64,000 bases of DNA. Origin: Streptomyces sp. NRRL F-5630 (lineage in GTDB: Bacteria > Actinomycetota > Actinomycetes > Streptomycetales > Streptomycetaceae). This document shows, piece by piece, positions 47,267 through 56,841 of this stretch (its first letter is position 1; every line of letters starts with the position of its first letter). The notes beneath the pieces are model-generated. The model saw only the letters and a list, made by a program, of their open reading frames with translations. It did not search any database and was not told the DNA's origin. The stretch is taken from positions 1 to 64,000 of the forward strand of contig NZ_JOGO01000002.1 in NCBI RefSeq assembly GCF_000719475.1, read 5' to 3'. Both the position numbers and the translations under genes were made by a program.

Positions 47267-47376
47267 CTCCTAATGTGTCTGCGCCGGCCGTACGAGGTAC
47301 CGACGACAGTGTCCGCGCGGGGAGACCCCCGACGGAGATCCGGCCCGAAGTCCGGAATCCGGTGCGGGCGGGAAGA

Positions 47377-47402
47377 ATCCAGCCCGTCCGGCGCTTGAGG
47401 AC
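47377..47402. repeat. Streptomyces intergenic repeat, copy 1
   Basis: A 26-bp element with core CAGCCCGTCCGGCGCTTGAG. I recall this core (often with GCGTTTGAGG) as frequent in Streptomyces intergenic DNA. It is identical to copy 2. Confidence 0.8.
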
Positions 47403-47450
47403 GAGCGCGAAGCGCCATCAGACACCCGCACCCGAAGCCCCACCGGACGC

Positions 47451-47476
47451 ATCCAGCCCGTCCGGCGCTTGAGGAC
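47451..47476. repeat. Streptomyces intergenic repeat, copy 2
   Basis: Identical over 26 bp to the copy at 47377, in the same orientation and 74 bp apart, between rpoA and rplQ. Confidence 0.8.
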
Positions 47477-47523
47477 ACCCGAGCCGGAGGCGAGATCAGA
47501 GACCCCGCCCCCCGCCCCGGAAC

Positions 47524-48546
47524 TCAGTACTGCTCGGTCTCCACGAAGCCGGCGTCCGCGTCGTCGTCCGCGCCGAAGGTGTCGGCGGCGGACGTCGGGT
47601 CGAAGCCGGGAGGCGAGTCCTTGAGCGCCAGGCCCATGCCGGCGAGCTTCGCCTTGACCTCGTCGATCGACTTCGCACCGAAGTTGCGGATGTCGAGCAG
47701 GTCGGCCTCCGAGCGGGCGACGAGCTCGCCCACCGAGTGGATGCCTTCGCGCTTGAGGCAGTTGTACGAGCGAACGGTGAGCTCCAGCTCCTCGATCGGC
47801 AGCGCGAGATCGGCGGCGAGAGCGGCGTCCGTCGGGGACGGGCCCATGTCGATGCCCTCGGCGTCGACGTTCAGCTCGCGCGCGAGGCCGAAGAGCTCGA
47901 CCAGCGTCTTGCCCGCCGACGCCATGGCGTCACGGGGCCGCATGGCCTGCTTGGTCTCGACGTCGACGATGAGCTTGTCGAAGTCGGTGCGCTGCTCGAC
48001 ACGGGTCGCCTCGACCTTGTACGTGACCTTGAGCACCGGGGAGTAGATGGAGTCGACCGGGATACGGCCGATCTCCTGGCCCGCCTGCTTGTTCTGGACG
48101 GCGGAGACGTAGCCGCGACCGCGCTCGACGGTCAGCTCCATCTCCAGCTTGCCCTTGGCGTTGAGCGTGGCGAGCACGAGGTCGGGGTTGTGCACCTCGA
48201 CACCGGCCGGGGGCGCGATGTCGGCGGCGGTGACGATGCCCGGGCCCTGCTTGCGCAGGTACATCACGACCGGCTCGTCGTGCTCCGAGGAGACGACGAG
48301 CTGCTTGATGTTGAGGATGAGGTCGGTCACGTCCTCCTTGACACCCGGCACGGTGGTGAACTCGTGCAGGACGCCGTCGATCCGGATCGAGGTGACAGCG
48401 GCACCCGGGATCGAGGAGAGGAGCGTGCGGCGCAGGGAGTTGCCGAGGGTGTAACCGAAGCCCGGCTCCAGCGGCTCGATGACGAACCGCGAGCGGAACT
48501 CGTCGACGACCTCTTCGGTCAGCGACGGACGCTGAGCGATCAGCAT
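47524..48546 (-). CDS. rpoA: RNA polymerase subunit alpha
   Basis: 340 residues. The N-terminal dimerisation domain ([37 protein letters not shown]) scaffolds beta and beta'. The C-terminal domain (about 250-315; [35 protein letters not shown]) binds UP elements and activators. An acidic tail ([16 protein letters not shown]) follows, as usual in actinobacteria. ATG 48546. Confidence 0.98.
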   Translation of the reverse strand: MLIAQRPSLTEEVVDEFRSRFVIEPLEPGFGYTLGNSLRRTLLSSIPGAAVTSIRIDGVLHEFTTVPGVKEDVTDLILNIKQLVVSSEHDEPVVMYLRKQGPGIVTAADIAPPAGVEVHNPDLVLATLNAKGKLEMELTVERGRGYVSAVQNKQAGQEIGRIPVDSIYSPVLKVTYKVEATRVEQRTDFDKLIVDVETKQAMRPRDAMASAGKTLVELFGLARELNVDAEGIDMGPSPTDAALAADLALPIEELELTVRSYNCLKREGIHSVGELVARSEADLLDIRNFGAKSIDEVKAKLAGMGLALKDSPPGFDPTSAADTFGADDDADAGFVETEQY

Positions 48547-48689
48547 GCGTGTGTTTCCTTCTGTCGTGGGCGACCACTATTTGACGCCCGACGGGGGCCG
48601 GAGGCGGCCGTACGGCCCCGGGGTGTGCACCCCTGGGCCGTACGGCACCACCTCACGGCGATCCGGGACCGGCGGTCCCGGCAGTCAAC

Positions 48690-49094
48690 TCAAACGCGGC
48701 GGCGCTTGGGGGGACGGCAGCCGTTGTGCGGCGTGGGGGTGACGTCCTGGATCGAGCCGACCTCCAGGCCGGTGGCCTGGAGCGAGCGGATCGCGGTCTC
48801 ACGGCCGGAGCCGGGACCCTTGACGAAGACGTCGACCTTGCGCATGCCGTGCTCCTGCGCGCGGCGGGCGGCCGACTCGGCGGCCATCTGCGCGGCGAAG
48901 GGGGTGGACTTGCGCGAGCCCTTGAAGCCGACGTGGCCGGCGGAGGCCCAGGAGATCACGTTCCCGGTCGGGTCGGTGATCGAGATGATCGTGTTGTTGA
49001 ACGTGCTCTTGATGTGGGCGTGCCCGTGAGCGACGTTCTTCTTTTCCTTGCGGCGCACCTTCTTGGTAGCGCCCTGACGGCCCTTCGGAGGCAT
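48690..49094 (-). CDS. rpsK: 30S ribosomal protein S11
   Basis: 134 residues: [37 protein letters not shown] and [18 protein letters not shown] at the C-terminus, which contacts the platform. Between rpsM and rpoA in the alpha operon. Confidence 0.98.
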   Translation of the reverse strand: MPPKGRQGATKKVRRKEKKNVAHGHAHIKSTFNNTIISITDPTGNVISWASAGHVGFKGSRKSTPFAAQMAAESAARRAQEHGMRKVDVFVKGPGSGRETAIRSLQATGLEVGSIQDVTPTPHNGCRPPKRRRV

Positions 49095-49162
49095 GTATTA
49101 CTCCCGTGGAGGTGGTCGGTCCTACAGCGCGACGCTGTCGATCGACGGTCGACTGCTGAGGA

Positions 49163-49543
49163 CTACTTCTTGCCCGGCTTCTTCTTGCCGGCGATCGCGC
49201 GACGCGGGCCCTTGCGGGTACGGGCGTTCGTGCTGGTGCGCTGACCGTGGACGGGAAGGCCGCGACGGTGGCGAAGACCCTGGTAGCAGCCGATCTCCAC
49301 CTTGCGGCGGATGTCGGCCTGGATCTCGCGACGGAGGTCACCCTCGGTCTGGATGTTGGCGTCCACGTACTCGCGGATCTTGACGAGGTCTTCCTCGGCG
49401 AGGTCGCGGACGCGGGTGTTGGGGTCGACACCGGTCGCGGCCAGCGTCTGCTTGGACAGCGTCCGGCCAATACCGAACACGTACGTGAGGGCGACCTCGA
49501 CGCGCTTGTCGCGCGGGAGGTCCACACCTTCAAGGCGTGCCAT
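49163..49543 (-). CDS. rpsM: 30S ribosomal protein S13
   Basis: 126 residues. [29 protein letters not shown], the [20 protein letters not shown] motif and a basic tail reaching the tRNA sites. First gene of the rpsM-rpsK-rpoA-rplQ run; 226 bases separate it from rpmJ, so it may have its own promoter. Confidence 0.98.
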   Translation of the reverse strand: MARLEGVDLPRDKRVEVALTYVFGIGRTLSKQTLAATGVDPNTRVRDLAEEDLVKIREYVDANIQTEGDLRREIQADIRRKVEIGCYQGLRHRRGLPVHGQRTSTNARTRKGPRRAIAGKKKPGKK

Positions 49544-49630
49544 TCAAGGCTCCTGTGAATGCTTCGGAGGTCTGCCGCAGCACCGCTCCCAACCGCCGAG
49601 ACCGCCTTACGGGCCTGGTACGGACTGGGT

Positions 49631-49650
49631 CCCCGGCCTCCGAGCCGGGG
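49631..49650 (-). terminator. possible attenuator between rpmJ and rpsM
   Basis: CCCCGGC and GCCGGGG form a 7-bp stem with a 6-base loop, 119 bases after rpmJ. AT-rich ACATATACG (about 49711-49719, minus strand) upstream of it could be a -10 for rpsM. Confidence 0.45.
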
Positions 49651-49769
49651 GTGTCGCCCTCCTCGGACCGATGGATCACTCCATGGGCGCGAAGAAGAGG
49701 GACGGGTCCTGCGTATATGTACTTTGCTACGTCACGCGAGAGAACTGCGAACGCGGGGAGGGATCTGGG

Positions 49770-49883
49770 TCAGCCCTGGCGCTGCTTGTGGCGCGGGTTG
49801 TCGCAGATGACCATGACCCGGCCGTGACGGCGGATCACCCTGCACTTGTCGCAGATCTTCTTGACGCTCGGCTTGACCTTCAT
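49770..49883 (-). CDS. rpmJ: 50S ribosomal protein L36
   Basis: 37 residues: [20 protein letters not shown] then [17 protein letters not shown]. The zinc ligands C11, C14, C27 and H32 are all present, so this is the zinc-binding form; a zinc-free paralogue may exist elsewhere. 62 bases downstream of infA, the standard order. Confidence 0.97.
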   Translation of the reverse strand: MKVKPSVKKICDKCRVIRRHGRVMVICDNPRHKQRQG

Positions 49884-49945
49884 TGCGGTGAGGTTCTCCG
49901 GGTCAGTGCCCGCTCCACGGGAGCCGGGGGGCGGGCGAGTCAGAT

Positions 49946-50167
49946 CTACTTGTACCGGTAGACGATCCGGCCACGCGTCAGGTCGTACGGAGAGAGCTCC
50001 ACCACGACCCGGTCGTCAGGGAGGATACGGATGTAGTGCATCCGCATCTTGCCGCTGATGTGTGCCAGGACCTGGTGGCCGTTCTGGAGCTCGACCTTGA
50101 ACATCGCGTTCGGCAGAGACTCGACGACAGTGCCCTCGATCTCGATGGCACCTTGCTTCTTGGCCAC
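49946..50167 (-). CDS. infA: translation initiation factor IF-1
   Basis: 73 residues, the complete OB fold: [40 protein letters not shown] and [13 protein letters not shown] start. TAGACT (50248-50243, minus strand) is a possible -10 box; with the map terminator upstream, infA-rpmJ probably start a new transcript. Confidence 0.97.
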   Translation of the reverse strand: MAKKQGAIEIEGTVVESLPNAMFKVELQNGHQVLAHISGKMRMHYIRILPDDRVVVELSPYDLTRGRIVYRYK

Positions 50168-50314
50168 GCTTCGCCCTTCGAATCGACTACCTTGGCCGAC
50201 TCACGTGGCGCGGACATGCCGATACACGAGAGCCGACGACCGAGTCTACGTCACCCCTCGAAGAAACACGAATCGCCTATGTCTTCCCACGGGAGACCCC
50301 TCTCAACCGGCAAT

Positions 50315-50349
50315 CGCCGGGCGGGCTGGATTTTCCAGCCCGCCCGGCG
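50315..50349 (-). terminator. map terminator
   Basis: A perfect 15-bp stem (CGCCGGGCGGGCTGG and complement) with an ATTTT loop, 62 bases after the map stop. It separates secY-adk-map from infA. Confidence 0.9.
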
Positions 50350-50411
50350 ACCGGGGGACACCGCGCGGCCGGCCCGCCCGAAGGCCGGCCGGGAGGGATC
50401 GAGGAGGAAGG

Positions 50412-51254
50412 TCAGCCCAGCGGGTCCGGCGCCACGGCGACCCCCATCGCGGAGAGCTTCTCGCGCCCCCCGTCCTCGGCGGTCAGGACGATGAGCCCCT
50501 CGGCGGTCAGAGCGACACTGTGCTCCCAGTGCGAGGACCAGGAGTGGTCGATCGTCTCCACCGTCCACTCGTCCTCCAGGACCTCCGTCCTGGGCGAGCC
50601 GAGCGACACCATGGGCTCGATCGCGAGGCAGAACCCGGGTACGAGCTTCGGCCCCTTGCCGCGCCGCCGCTCGACGTAGTTCAGCAGGTGCGGCTCCATG
50701 TGCATCTCGGAGCCGATGCCGTGCCCGCCGTAGTCCTCGATGATCCCGTACTTGCCACCGCCCGGCTTCGGCTGCCGGCGGATGTACGTCTCGATCGCAC
50801 GCGAGACGTCCACGAGCCGGTTGCCGGGCTTCACCGCGGCGATCCCGGCCCACATCGACTCCTCGGTCACCCGGGAGAGCTCGACCAGCTCCGGGGCGTG
50901 CCCCGAGCCCACGAAGGCCGTGAAGGCCGCGTCCCCGTGCCAGCCGTCCACGATCGCCCCGGCGTCGATCGAGATGATGTCGCCGTCCTTCAGCACCGTC
51001 TTCTCGTCCGGGATGCCGTGCACCACGACATCGTTCACCGAGGTGCAGATCGTCGCGGGGAAGCCCCCGTACCCGAGGAAGTTCGGCTTCGCGCCATGCT
51101 CGGCGAGCACCTTGCGCGCCACCTGGTCCAGGTCGTGCGTGCTCGCCCCCGGCACGGCCGCCTCCCGCGTCGCGCGGTGCACGGCGGCGACGACAAGACC
51201 CGCCTCACGCATCTTCGCGATCTGCTCCGGGGTCTTGATCTCGACCACGCCCAT
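50412..51254 (-). CDS. map: methionine aminopeptidase, type I
   Basis: 280 residues from ATG 51254, which has AGGAG 8 bases upstream; the GTG two codons earlier is too close to that site. Removes N-terminal Met. Metal ligands: the two Asp in ISIDAGAIVDGWHGDAAFTA, the His in YGGHGIGSEMH, and Glu in CLAIEPMVSLG and HSVALTAEG. TICTSVNDVVVHGIPDE carries the conserved His. Follows adk with a 182-base gap. Confidence 0.97.
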   Translation of the reverse strand: MGVVEIKTPEQIAKMREAGLVVAAVHRATREAAVPGASTHDLDQVARKVLAEHGAKPNFLGYGGFPATICTSVNDVVVHGIPDEKTVLKDGDIISIDAGAIVDGWHGDAAFTAFVGSGHAPELVELSRVTEESMWAGIAAVKPGNRLVDVSRAIETYIRRQPKPGGGKYGIIEDYGGHGIGSEMHMEPHLLNYVERRRGKGPKLVPGFCLAIEPMVSLGSPRTEVLEDEWTVETIDHSWSSHWEHSVALTAEGLIVLTAEDGGREKLSAMGVAVAPDPLG

Positions 51255-51352
51255 GCTCACGGCTCCTGTTGTTCTGCTGGTACGGGAAAGGACTTCGCGG
51301 GCGGTACGGCGACCGGCGGACGATCGCGCCCCGTACCCCCGTGGACAACACT

Positions 51353-51383
51353 ACGGCCGCGCCCCCCGAAGGGGCACGGCCGT
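51353..51383 (-). terminator. hairpin between adk and map
   Basis: ACGGCCG, a C/A mismatch, GCCCC and their complements around a CCGAA loop: 12 pairs, 53 bases after the adk stop. It may terminate part of the secY-adk transcripts. Confidence 0.6.
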
Positions 51384-51436
51384 TGCGTGTGCGTACAGGT
51401 GCGGCGACAGCGCGCCACGAGGGACCACCGGGGGCC

Positions 51437-52084
51437 TCAGCCCTCCAGCGCCGCCAGCGCCCGCTCGGTGACCTCGTTCACCTTGCCGAGCGCGGGGACC
51501 GTCCTGACGAGGTCCTGCGCCCGGTAGAAGTCGATGATCGGCTCGGTCTCCGTGTGGTAGACCTCCAGGCGCTTGCGGACCGTCTCCTCCTTGTCGTCGT
51601 CCCGCTGGTACAGCTCGCCGCCGCAGACGTCGCAGACGCCCTCCTGCTTCGGCTTGCTGTACGTGACGTGGAAGACGTGACTGGAGTCGTTGCGGCAGAT
51701 GCGGCGGCCCGCGATGCGCTTGACCACCTCGTCCTCGGGGACCTCCAGGTCCAGGACCGCGTCGAGCCGGACGCCCCACTCCTTGAGGATGCCGTCCAGC
51801 GCCTCGGCCTGGCCCACGTTGCGGGGGAAGCCGTCGAGCAGGAAGCCGTTCGCGGCGTCCGCCTGCTCCATGCGGTCCTTCGCCATCCCGATGGTGACCT
51901 CGTCCGGAACCAGGTTGCCCGCGTCCATGTAGGACTTCGCGCGCTTGCCCAGCTCGGTGCCCTGGCTGATGTTCGCCCGGAACAGGTCTCCCGTGGAGAT
52001 GTGCGGGACCGACAGCTTCTTGGCGAGGAACGCGGCCTGCGTTCCCTTGCCCGCCCCAGGCGGCCCGACGAGGACGATACGCAT
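51437..52084 (-). CDS. adk: adenylate kinase
   Basis: 215 residues. The P-loop is VGPPGAGKGTQAAFLAKKL, with GFPRNVGQAEALD. The long LID carries Cys in GRRICRND and GVCDVCGGELYQRDDD, so it is probably a metal-containing LID of the actinobacterial type. The ATG overlaps the secY stop as TGATG, hence coupled translation. Confidence 0.97.
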   Translation of the reverse strand: MRIVLVGPPGAGKGTQAAFLAKKLSVPHISTGDLFRANISQGTELGKRAKSYMDAGNLVPDEVTIGMAKDRMEQADAANGFLLDGFPRNVGQAEALDGILKEWGVRLDAVLDLEVPEDEVVKRIAGRRICRNDSSHVFHVTYSKPKQEGVCDVCGGELYQRDDDKEETVRKRLEVYHTETEPIIDFYRAQDLVRTVPALGKVNEVTERALAALEG

Positions 52085-53397
52085 CAGCGGAGGAACCCTT
52101 CGTAGTTGCGCTGCTGGAGCTGGCTCTCGATCTGCTTCACGGTCTCCAGACCCACACCCACGATGATCAGGATGCTCGTCCCGCCGAACGGGAAGTTGGA
52201 ATTCGCCCCGAAGCCCGCCAGTGCCAACGTCGGCACCAACGCGATCAGCCCCAAGTACAGCGAGCCCGGCCAGGTGATCCGGTTGAGTACGTACGTCAGG
52301 TACTCGGCGGTCGGTCGGCCAGCCCGGATGCCCGGGATGAACCCACCATACTTCTTCATGTTGTCCGCGACTTCTTCGGGGTTGAACGAGATGGCCACGT
52401 AGAAGAACGCGAAGAAGACGATGAGCAAGAAGTACAGAACCACGTGCGGCCAGGCGGAAGTGTCCGCCAGATTGTCCCGGATCCAGGTCGCCCAGCTCGC
52501 CTGCGAATCGGTGAACTGCACGATCAGCGCGGGGATGTAGAGCAGCGAGGAGGCGAAGATCACAGGGATCACGCCCGCCTGGTTCACCTTGAGCGGGATG
52601 TACGTGGACGTCCCCCCGTAGGAGCGGCGGCCGATCATGCGCTTCGCGTACTGCACCGGGATGCGGCGCTGGGCCTGCTCGACGAAGACGACGAGGGCGA
52701 CCATGACGAGGCCCACGAGGATGACGGTGCCGAACTCGATCCAGCCGCCCGCGAGGTCGCCGCCCTTCTTGATCGCCCAGAGCGAGCCGGGGAAACCGGC
52801 CGCGATGGAGACGAACATGAGGATCGACATGCCGTTGCCGATGCCGCGGTCGGTGATCAGCTCACCGAGCCACATCACGGTGGCGGTACCGGCGGTCATC
52901 GTGACGACCATGACGATCGTCGTGAAGATCGACTGGTCCGGGACGATGTCCCCGGCGACCGAGCACCCCTGGAAGATCGCGCCGCTGCGCGCGGTCGCGA
53001 CGAGCCCGGTGCCCTGGAGCACGGCGAGGGCGACGGTCAGGTAACGGGTGTACTGGGTGATCTTCGCCGTACCGGACTGCCCCTCCTTCTTGAGGGCTTC
53101 GAGTCGCGGGATCACGACGGTGAGCAGCTGAAGGATGATGCTCGACGTGATGTAGGGGAGAATCCCGAGCGCGAAGATGGTGATCTGGAGCAGCGCCCCG
53201 CCACTGAACAGGTTCACCAGGCCGAAGAGGCCGGAGTTGGTGTTGGCCTGGTCGATACAGGTCTGGACGTTCTTGTAGTTCACCCCCGGGATCGGTACGT
53301 GCGTACCGAGCCGGTAGATCACGATGATGCCCAGCGTGAAGAGCAGCTTCTTGCGCAGGTCGGGCGTTTTGAACGCTCGGGCGAACGCGGTGAGCAC
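52084..53397 (-). CDS. secY: protein translocase subunit SecY
   Basis: 437 residues with ten membrane helices forming the Sec channel. Signatures: FTLGIIVIYRLGTHVPIPGV, the plug-region NLFSGGALLQITIFALGILP, ALKKEGQSGTAKITQYTRYL and the cytoplasmic loop RRIPVQYAKRMIGRRSYGG. GTG 53397 follows GGAGG. The rplO-secY gap holds a terminator and a second hairpin, so secY-adk probably has its own promoter. Confidence 0.98.
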   Translation of the reverse strand: MLTAFARAFKTPDLRKKLLFTLGIIVIYRLGTHVPIPGVNYKNVQTCIDQANTNSGLFGLVNLFSGGALLQITIFALGILPYITSSIILQLLTVVIPRLEALKKEGQSGTAKITQYTRYLTVALAVLQGTGLVATARSGAIFQGCSVAGDIVPDQSIFTTIVMVVTMTAGTATVMWLGELITDRGIGNGMSILMFVSIAAGFPGSLWAIKKGGDLAGGWIEFGTVILVGLVMVALVVFVEQAQRRIPVQYAKRMIGRRSYGGTSTYIPLKVNQAGVIPVIFASSLLYIPALIVQFTDSQASWATWIRDNLADTSAWPHVVLYFLLIVFFAFFYVAISFNPEEVADNMKKYGGFIPGIRAGRPTAEYLTYVLNRITWPGSLYLGLIALVPTLALAGFGANSNFPFGGTSILIIVGVGLETVKQIESQLQQRNYEGFLR

Positions 53398-53562
53398 GGT
53401 GCCTCCTGCGACCCCCGCGCTACTGCGCCAGAGGTGACGGTCTTGAGGTTCGGCGGTAACGGAACTGACGGAACTACTGCGGTACTGCTTTGTTCTCACA
53501 GAGACAACCGCGTGACACCCCACAGGGACACGCCACGCGGCACAGTCGACGCCACCTTACCG

Positions 53563-53603
53563 GCGCTCCCTGTCCGTGGGGAACGACCGGCCACAGGGAG
53601 CGC
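53563..53603 (-). other. hairpin in the secY upstream region
   Basis: GCGCTCCCTGT and its complement form a perfect 11-bp stem closing a 19-base loop. It may be a second terminator arm or a leader structure. Confidence 0.65.
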
Positions 53604-53658
53604 GCGCCGGAAGCGGCGGTCACAGCACCACACACCGGCGCACACCCCTCACAACGAC

Positions 53659-53701
53659 CACCGGGGACACCCCAGGGATGAACCCTGGAGTGTCCCCGGT
53701 G
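53659..53701 (-). terminator. spc operon terminator after rplO
   Basis: CACCGGGGACAC pairs with GTGTCCCCGGTG; after one mismatch CCAGGG pairs with CCCTGG around ATGAA. 18 pairs in total, 61 bases after rplO. Confidence 0.88.
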
Positions 53702-53762
53702 GGGTGTGCGTCGCCGAAGTGCCTCACGGTGGGGGCACTTCACGCGTCCGGGCCTCGAAGGC

Positions 53763-54218
53763 TCAGACGAGCTCGGTGACGGTGCCGCCGGCGGCGGCGA
53801 TCTTCTCCTTGGCGGAGGCGGAGGCCTTGTCGACCTTCACCGTCAGCGCCACGGAGACCTCGCCCTGGCCGAGCACCTTCACGAGGCTGTTCTTGCGGAC
53901 CGCGCCCTTCGCGACCAGGTCCTCGACGGTGACCTCGCCGCCCTCGGGGTAGAGGGCGACCAGCGCGTCGAGGTTGACGACCTGGTACTCGGTGCGGAAC
54001 GGGTTCTTGAAGCCCTTGAGCTTCGGGAGACGCATGTGGAGGGGCATCTGCCCACCCTCGAAGCGCTCCGGAACCTGGTAGCGGGCCTTGGTGCCCTTGG
54101 TGCCACGACCAGCCGTCTTACCCTTCGACGCCTCACCACGACCCACACGGGTCTTGGCGGTCTTGGCGCCCGGGGCAGGCCGGAGGTTGTGGACCTTGAG
54201 CGGCTTCTGCTCGCTCAT
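53763..54218 (-). CDS. rplO: 50S ribosomal protein L15
   Basis: 151 residues: [20 protein letters not shown], the Gly-rich [12 protein letters not shown] and [14 protein letters not shown]. The last gene of the spc operon here, followed by a terminator. Confidence 0.98.
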   Translation of the reverse strand: MSEQKPLKVHNLRPAPGAKTAKTRVGRGEASKGKTAGRGTKGTKARYQVPERFEGGQMPLHMRLPKLKGFKNPFRTEYQVVNLDALVALYPEGGEVTVEDLVAKGAVRKNSLVKVLGQGEVSVALTVKVDKASASAKEKIAAAGGTVTELV

Positions 54219-54219
54219 G

Positions 54220-54402
54220 TCAGTCGACCTCCTCGACCGTCACGAGGTGGCGGACGGTGTGCACCATGCCGCGGAACTCGGGACGATCCTCCTTGACAAC
54301 CGTGTCGTTCAGGCGCTTGAGCCCGAGCGAACGCAGCGTGTCACGGTGGTTCTGCTTGCTGCCGATGTACGACTTCGTCTGCGTGATCTTGAGGCGGGCC
54401 AT
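54220..54402 (-). CDS. rpmD: 50S ribosomal protein L30
   Basis: 60 residues: [51 protein letters not shown]. The ATG overlaps the rpsE stop (TGATG). One base separates its stop from rplO. Confidence 0.97.
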   Translation of the reverse strand: MARLKITQTKSYIGSKQNHRDTLRSLGLKRLNDTVVKEDRPEFRGMVHTVRHLVTVEEVD

Positions 54403-55004
54403 CAGACACCCGCCCCGGCACGCGCACGGAGCAGGGCCGCGGGGGCCACGTCCTCGAGGGGCAGACCGCGGCGGGCCGCGATCTCCTCGGGACGCTGGAG
54501 GCCCTTGAGGGCCGCCACGGTCGCGTGGACGATGTTGATGGCGTTGTCGGAGCCGAGCGACTTCGACAGGATGTCGTGCACGCCGGCGCACTCGAGCACG
54601 GCACGCACGGGACCACCGGCGATCACACCGGTACCCGGCGACGCCGGCTTCAGGAGCACGACACCGGCGGCCTTCTCGCCCTGGATCGGGTGCGGGATGG
54701 TGCCCTGGATACGGGGGACCTTGAAGAAGTGCTTCTTGGCCTCCTCCACACCCTTGGCGATGGCGGCCGGCACCTCCTTGGCCTTGCCGTAGCCGACACC
54801 GACGGTGCCGTCCGCGTCGCCCACCACGACCAGCGCGGTGAAGCTGAAGCGGCGACCGCCCTTGACTACCTTGGCGACACGGTTGATCGCGACGACGCGC
54901 TCGACGTACGCGGTCTTCTCGGCAGCGGAAGCTCCGCCGTCACGGCCCTTCCGGTCCCGCCGCTCGCCACCGGCACCGCTACCGCGGCGCTGGGGTCCAG
55001 CCAT
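54402..55004 (-). CDS. rpsE: 30S ribosomal protein S5
   Basis: 200 residues: [20 protein letters not shown], the DNA/RNA-binding [20 protein letters not shown] and [18 protein letters not shown]. The N-terminal 35 residues are Arg/Gly-rich and charged. Locus of spectinomycin resistance in other bacteria, through the residues around VKGGRRFSF. Confidence 0.98.
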   Translation of the reverse strand: MAGPQRRGSGAGGERRDRKGRDGGASAAEKTAYVERVVAINRVAKVVKGGRRFSFTALVVVGDADGTVGVGYGKAKEVPAAIAKGVEEAKKHFFKVPRIQGTIPHPIQGEKAAGVVLLKPASPGTGVIAGGPVRAVLECAGVHDILSKSLGSDNAINIVHATVAALKGLQRPEEIAARRGLPLEDVAPAALLRARAGAGV

Positions 55005-55067
55005 TGGATTACCTCTCTCTTTTCCGCTAGCTACGCAGCGACTCGACGTCGCTGTGCGACGGGCGGC

Positions 55068-55451
55068 TCAGAACTTGAGCCCGGCCTCGCGGGCGGCGTC
55101 CGCGAGGGCGGCGATGCGCCCCGCGTACTTGTTGCCACCACGGTCGAACACGACGGCCTCGACACCGGCGGCCTTGGCACGCTCGGCGACAAGCGCGCCG
55201 ACCTGCTTGGCCAGGGCGCTCTTGTCGCCCTCGGTGCCGCGGATCGAGCTGTCCAGGGTGGACGCCGACGCCAGGGTGTGACCCTTGATGTCGTCGATCA
55301 CCTGGGCGACCATGTGGCGGTTGGAACGCGTCACGACCAGGCGCGGACGCTCCGGCGTACCGGAGACGTGCTTGCGGACGCGGATGTGACGCCGCTTGAT
55401 GGCGGCGCGCTTGTAGGCGTCGCCCTTGGCAATCTTTACACCGTATGCCAT
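55068..55451 (-). CDS. rplR: 50S ribosomal protein L18
   Basis: 127 residues: [34 protein letters not shown] and [20 protein letters not shown]. It binds 5S rRNA with L5. 63 bases before rpsE. Confidence 0.98.
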   Translation of the reverse strand: MAYGVKIAKGDAYKRAAIKRRHIRVRKHVSGTPERPRLVVTRSNRHMVAQVIDDIKGHTLASASTLDSSIRGTEGDKSALAKQVGALVAERAKAAGVEAVVFDRGGNKYAGRIAALADAAREAGLKF

Positions 55452-55454
55452 GGC

Positions 55455-55994
55455 TTACTTACCCGCCTTTCCGACCTTGCGCCGGATGACTTCGCCCTCG
55501 TACTTGACGCCCTTGGCCTTGTACGGGTCGGGCTTGCGCAGCTTGCGGATGTTCGCGGCGACCTCGCCCACCTTCTGCTTGTCGATGCCCTCGACCGAGA
55601 AGTGGGTGGGGTTCTCCACCTTGAACGAGATGCCCTCGGGCGCCTCGATGGTGATGGGGTGGCTGTAGCCCAGGGCGAACTCCAGGTTGGAGCCCTTCGC
55701 CTGGACGCGGTAGCCGACACCGCTGATTTCGAGCTTCTTCACGTAACCCTCGGTCACGCCGGTGATCATGTTCGCCACCAGCGTGCGGGACAGGCCGTGC
55801 AGAGCCCTGTTCTGACGCTCGTCGTTGGGGCGGGTCACCGAAAGGGTGCCGTCCTCGCCCTTGGCGATGTCGATCGGGGCGGCGATGGTGTGGCTGAGGG
55901 TGCCCTTGGGGCCCTTCACGTCCACCTTGCGCCCGTCGATGGTGACGTCCACGCCGGCGGGAACCGTGATGGGCAGCTTGCCGATTCGCGACAT
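55455..55994 (-). CDS. rplF: 50S ribosomal protein L6
   Basis: 179 residues: [32 protein letters not shown], and the C-terminal signature [27 protein letters not shown]. Two similar alpha/beta domains near the factor-binding site. Confidence 0.98.
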   Translation of the reverse strand: MSRIGKLPITVPAGVDVTIDGRKVDVKGPKGTLSHTIAAPIDIAKGEDGTLSVTRPNDERQNRALHGLSRTLVANMITGVTEGYVKKLEISGVGYRVQAKGSNLEFALGYSHPITIEAPEGISFKVENPTHFSVEGIDKQKVGEVAANIRKLRKPDPYKAKGVKYEGEVIRRKVGKAGK

Positions 55995-56015
55995 GTTGCT
56001 TTTCTCCGTTCCCGA

Positions 56016-56414
56016 CTACCAGACGTAGGCGAGGACTTCCCCACCCACGCCCTTCTTCGACGCCTGCTTGTCGGTGAGCAGACCGTGCGACGTGGAGATG
56101 ACCGCCACGCCCAGGCCGCCGAGCACCTTCGGCAGGTTGGTGGACTTCGCGTAGACCCGCAGGCCCGGCTTCGAGATCCGCTTGATGCCCGCGATGGAGC
56201 GCTCACGGTTCGGACCGAACTTCAGCTCGATGACGAGGTTCTTGCCGACCTCGGCGTCCTCGGTCTTCCAGCCGGTGATGAAGCCCTCCTGCTGGAGGAT
56301 CTCCGCGATGTGCGACTTGATCTTGCTGTGCGGCATCGACACGGAGTCGTGGTACGCCGAGTTGGCGTTCCGCAGACGCGTCAGCATGTCCGCGATGGGA
56401 TCAGTCATGGTCAT
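56016..56414 (-). CDS. rpsH: 30S ribosomal protein S8
   Basis: 132 residues: [34 protein letters not shown] and the C-terminal [20 protein letters not shown]. In E. coli S8 represses the spc operon. Here an unusually long 238-base gap precedes it. Confidence 0.98.
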   Translation of the reverse strand: MTMTDPIADMLTRLRNANSAYHDSVSMPHSKIKSHIAEILQQEGFITGWKTEDAEVGKNLVIELKFGPNRERSIAGIKRISKPGLRVYAKSTNLPKVLGGLGVAVISTSHGLLTDKQASKKGVGGEVLAYVW

Positions 56415-56652
56415 GAATTGGCCTTGGGCCTTTCTCGCCGTGGTTTCCTATGTGCGCCATCCCTCTCCCCGATCCGGGACGGGACGGGTGCGGCGCGGGG
56501 ACCTACGGCGTAGTAAGCGTTGACTGCGGGCGTGTGCCCGCCAGTGGTCCAGGGCGGCGGGACGCCCAACCCTCCAAGACTAAGCCATGGAGGGCAGGGG
56601 TCCCGACGCCCCGATGCTTACCGAGAGGCTGGCGTCACCCTGAAAGGGCTGA
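56415..56652 (-). promoter_or_regulatory. long structured gap between rpsN and rpsH
   Basis: 238 bases inside an operon whose other gaps are mostly 2-63 bases. Two hairpins on the transcript: CCCTCCA/TGGAGGG (56570-56594) and GCGGGC/GCCCGC extended by ACT/AGT with one bulge (56523-56545, ACAC loop). It could be an internal promoter or an RNA target for a ribosomal protein. Confidence 0.5.
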
Positions 56653-56838
56653 CTACCAGCTGCTCTTGGTCACGCCCGGCAGCTCGCCGCGGTGGGCCAT
56701 CTCACGAAGGCACACGCGGCACAGGCCGAACTTGCGGTAGACGGAGTGCGGACGCCCGCAGCGCTGGCAGCGGGTGTACGCGCGCACGCCGAACTTCGGC
56801 TTGCGCTCGGACTTTGCGATGAGAGCCTTCTTCGCCAC
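56653..56838 (-). CDS. rpsN: 30S ribosomal protein S14, zinc-binding type
   Basis: 61 residues: [20 protein letters not shown] then [20 protein letters not shown] and [21 protein letters not shown]. The zinc ligands are C24, C27, C40 and C43, the short zinc (Z) form. Three bases after rplE. Confidence 0.98.
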   Translation of the reverse strand: MAKKALIAKSERKPKFGVRAYTRCQRCGRPHSVYRKFGLCRVCLREMAHRGELPGVTKSSW

Positions 56839-56841
56839 GGC

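Larger units (their letters stand above)
53398..53762. promoter_or_regulatory. secY leader and promoter region
   Basis: 365 bp. It includes the rplO terminator and the 53563-53603 hairpin. On the minus strand TTGTCT (about 53513-53508) is a possible -35, but its 17-base spacing leads to a poor -10, so the promoter is not certain. Confidence 0.45.
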
